NCBI GenBank assembly: GCA_020430675.1 | Contig: JAGQJJ010000212.1 | Coordinates: 1 to 6,879 of the forward strand | Length of the DNA stretch: 6,879 bases | DNA from: Myxococcales bacterium | GTDB lineage: Bacteria > Myxococcota > Bradymonadia > UBA7976 > UBA1532 | Reading direction: 5' to 3' | Shown here: piece after piece, positions 5,827-6,879 of the stretch | Numbering within the stretch: the first letter of the stretch is position 1 | Layout of the letters: each line of letters starts with the position of its first letter | The notes under the pieces: model-generated | What the model was told of the DNA's origin: nothing | Database searches by the model: none | The model's input: the letters and a program-made list of their open reading frames with translations, nothing else | Made by a program: the position numbers and the translations under genes

Positions 5827-6879
5827 CCCAGCAACTGCCTCAACTGCGCCAGCGAGAGCCTGCGCGGATCATCTTCCGGCAGGCGGGGCAGTATCGATTC
5901 ATGCAGAGCCAGCGCGGCGGTTCGCTCACCGTCGTCTCGCGACGCGGCGTACTGCTTGACGCGGGTGGCGAAGGCGAGGAGCAGATCGAGCAATGGCGGC
6001 TGCTCGCCCGTTCCATCCGTGCCTGGCGCTGGCAGGTCGACGTGGAATGCGTCGCTGAGCACGTCGCTGAAGAACCAATCGCGAGGGCTGCCGAGACGCC
6101 GGGTCGTGACCCGCTCCCCGTCGCGGACCAATTCGTAGGCCTCGCCCGGCTCAGTGTCGCGCACGATCAGCGGCGAGTGGGTGGTGACCACAAACGTCGC
6201 GTTGGGAAATTGCTTCTTGAGGAAGGGCAGCAGGTTCGTCTGCCAGCGGGGGTGCAAATGCGCATCAATCTCGTCGATGAAGATGAGCGCATCTGAATTG
6301 AGGAGATCGACGGACTCACGCATCGCCTCCCAGGCGGCGATGCTCGCGATGATCTCCTGGAGAATCTTGATCAGCGCGACATAGCCGGAGGCCAGCCGAT
6401 CGATGGGCCGGCCCATGAACATGAGCTGCCCGTCCTGATAGGCAATCCCGAGCTTCGGCCCGCCCTCCATCATTTGGACCGCATCGTTGAAGTGGTCGCG
6501 ATCAAAAGCGACAAGCAACCCAAGGAGTGCGCTCACCTCGCTCGATGACTGGCGCGTCCCGACCACGAACTCGGGATTCACCAACAAGCGGGATGCGAAC
6601 CACATCGAGACGGTGGTGAGATCGATGGGCTGACGGCTGATCGCATCGAGCAGGCGAAGAAGGGTCGACGCAAAGACGGTGGTCGGGTCACCGACCAATT
6701 GCAGCGCCGCCGGGCCGATCGAATCGACATTGGCGCGTTGTCCGGCTGGGACGAAGAGGACAGGGCGTTCGACAAGTGGAATCTTGGTGCGTCGATTGAC
6801 GGCGACCAATGCCATGTCTGCAAAGCCCCAATCGTCGCGAATTTTCAGGTTCTCACCCTCAATCGTCGCGTGCGGAACT
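5823..6879 (-). CDS. AAA/ABC-type ATPase, PtuA-like, 5' end outside the window
   Basis: The frame stays open from the stop at 5823 to the window edge at 6879, giving 351 visible codons. The ATG at 6815 is internal: 21 further sense codons lie upstream (…EGENLKIRDDWGFAD). The gene is therefore partial, and the P-loop is expected outside. Numbered from Met at 6815, visible motifs are an ABC-like signature RLASGY (140-145), Walker B with catalytic glutamate IFIDEID (178-184, Asp181 and Glu182) followed by HLHPRWQ, and an H-loop TTHSP (211-215, His213). This is the pattern of OLD/SMC-like AAA_21-type ATPases, including PtuA of Septu. It overlaps the HNH gene by ATGA and is its likely controlling partner: in Septu the ATPase senses infection and licenses DNA cleavage by the nuclease. 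A stand-alone OLD-type ATPase is less likely because no TOPRIM domain follows. The regulatory region is not visible. Confidence 0.87.
   Translation of the reverse strand, partial: VPHATIEGENLKIRDDWGFADMALVAVNRRTKIPLVERPVLFVPAGQRANVDSIGPAALQLVGDPTTVFASTLLRLLDAISRQPIDLTTVSMWFASRLLVNPEFVVGTRQSSSEVSALLGLLVAFDRDHFNDAVQMMEGGPKLGIAYQDGQLMFMGRPIDRLASGYVALIKILQEIIASIAAWEAMRESVDLLNSDALIFIDEIDAHLHPRWQTNLLPFLKKQFPNATFVVTTHSPLIVRDTEPGEAYELVRDGERVTTRRLGSPRDWFFSDVLSDAFHVDLPAPGTDGTGEQPPLLDLLLAFATRVKQYAASRDDGERTAALALHESILPRLPEDDPRRLSLAQLRQLLG

Noticed and set aside
1..6879. CRISPR array, tRNA, rRNA, insertion sequence or attachment-site repeats
   Set aside because: No regularly spaced repeats, cloverleaf-like sequences, transposase motifs or terminal repeats were seen in reading the window.

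Overview
The window is 6879 bp of very GC-rich bacterial DNA with tightly packed genes, weak or absent Shine-Dalgarno sequences and frequent start/stop overlaps. The gene content (TetR regulator, secreted Gly-rich outer-membrane-type protein, DUF58 protein, TgpA-type transglutaminase) and composition fit a Gram-negative, deltaproteobacterial-type organism such as a myxobacterium or Bradymonadales relative. That placement is inference; there is no rRNA or marker gene here.

Left part (1-1299): a minus-strand pair made of a small four-helix membrane protein with a GTG start, followed 55 bp downstream by a TetR/AcrR-family regulator. A GC-only hairpin follows the regulator stop. A divergent intergenic region (1183-1299) separates this pair from the next genes.

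Middle part (1300-5073): a plus-strand three-gene operon. It encodes a secreted, Gly-rich putative outer-membrane beta-barrel protein, a DUF58 membrane-anchored vWA-like protein, and a TgpA/DUF3488-type membrane transglutaminase with an intact Cys420-His464-Asp479 triad. DUF58 and TgpA-type genes normally sit next to a MoxR AAA+ ATPase; none is present in this window. The DUF58-to-TgpA junction carries a 10-bp tandem repeat that builds an eight-codon ORF linked to both neighbours by ATGA overlaps.

Right part (5077-6879): a minus-strand two-gene module of lower GC, ending only 3 bp from the TgpA stop. The upstream gene is an SMC/ABC-type AAA ATPase (signature, Walker B and H-loop visible). It runs off the window edge, so its start and P-loop lie outside. 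It overlaps by ATGA the downstream gene, an HNH endonuclease with a four-Cys zinc site. Gene order, coupling and domains match Septu-type (PtuA/PtuB-like) anti-phage defence, sometimes found together with a retron. This is the most interesting content and is probably a horizontally acquired defence module placed against a housekeeping envelope operon.
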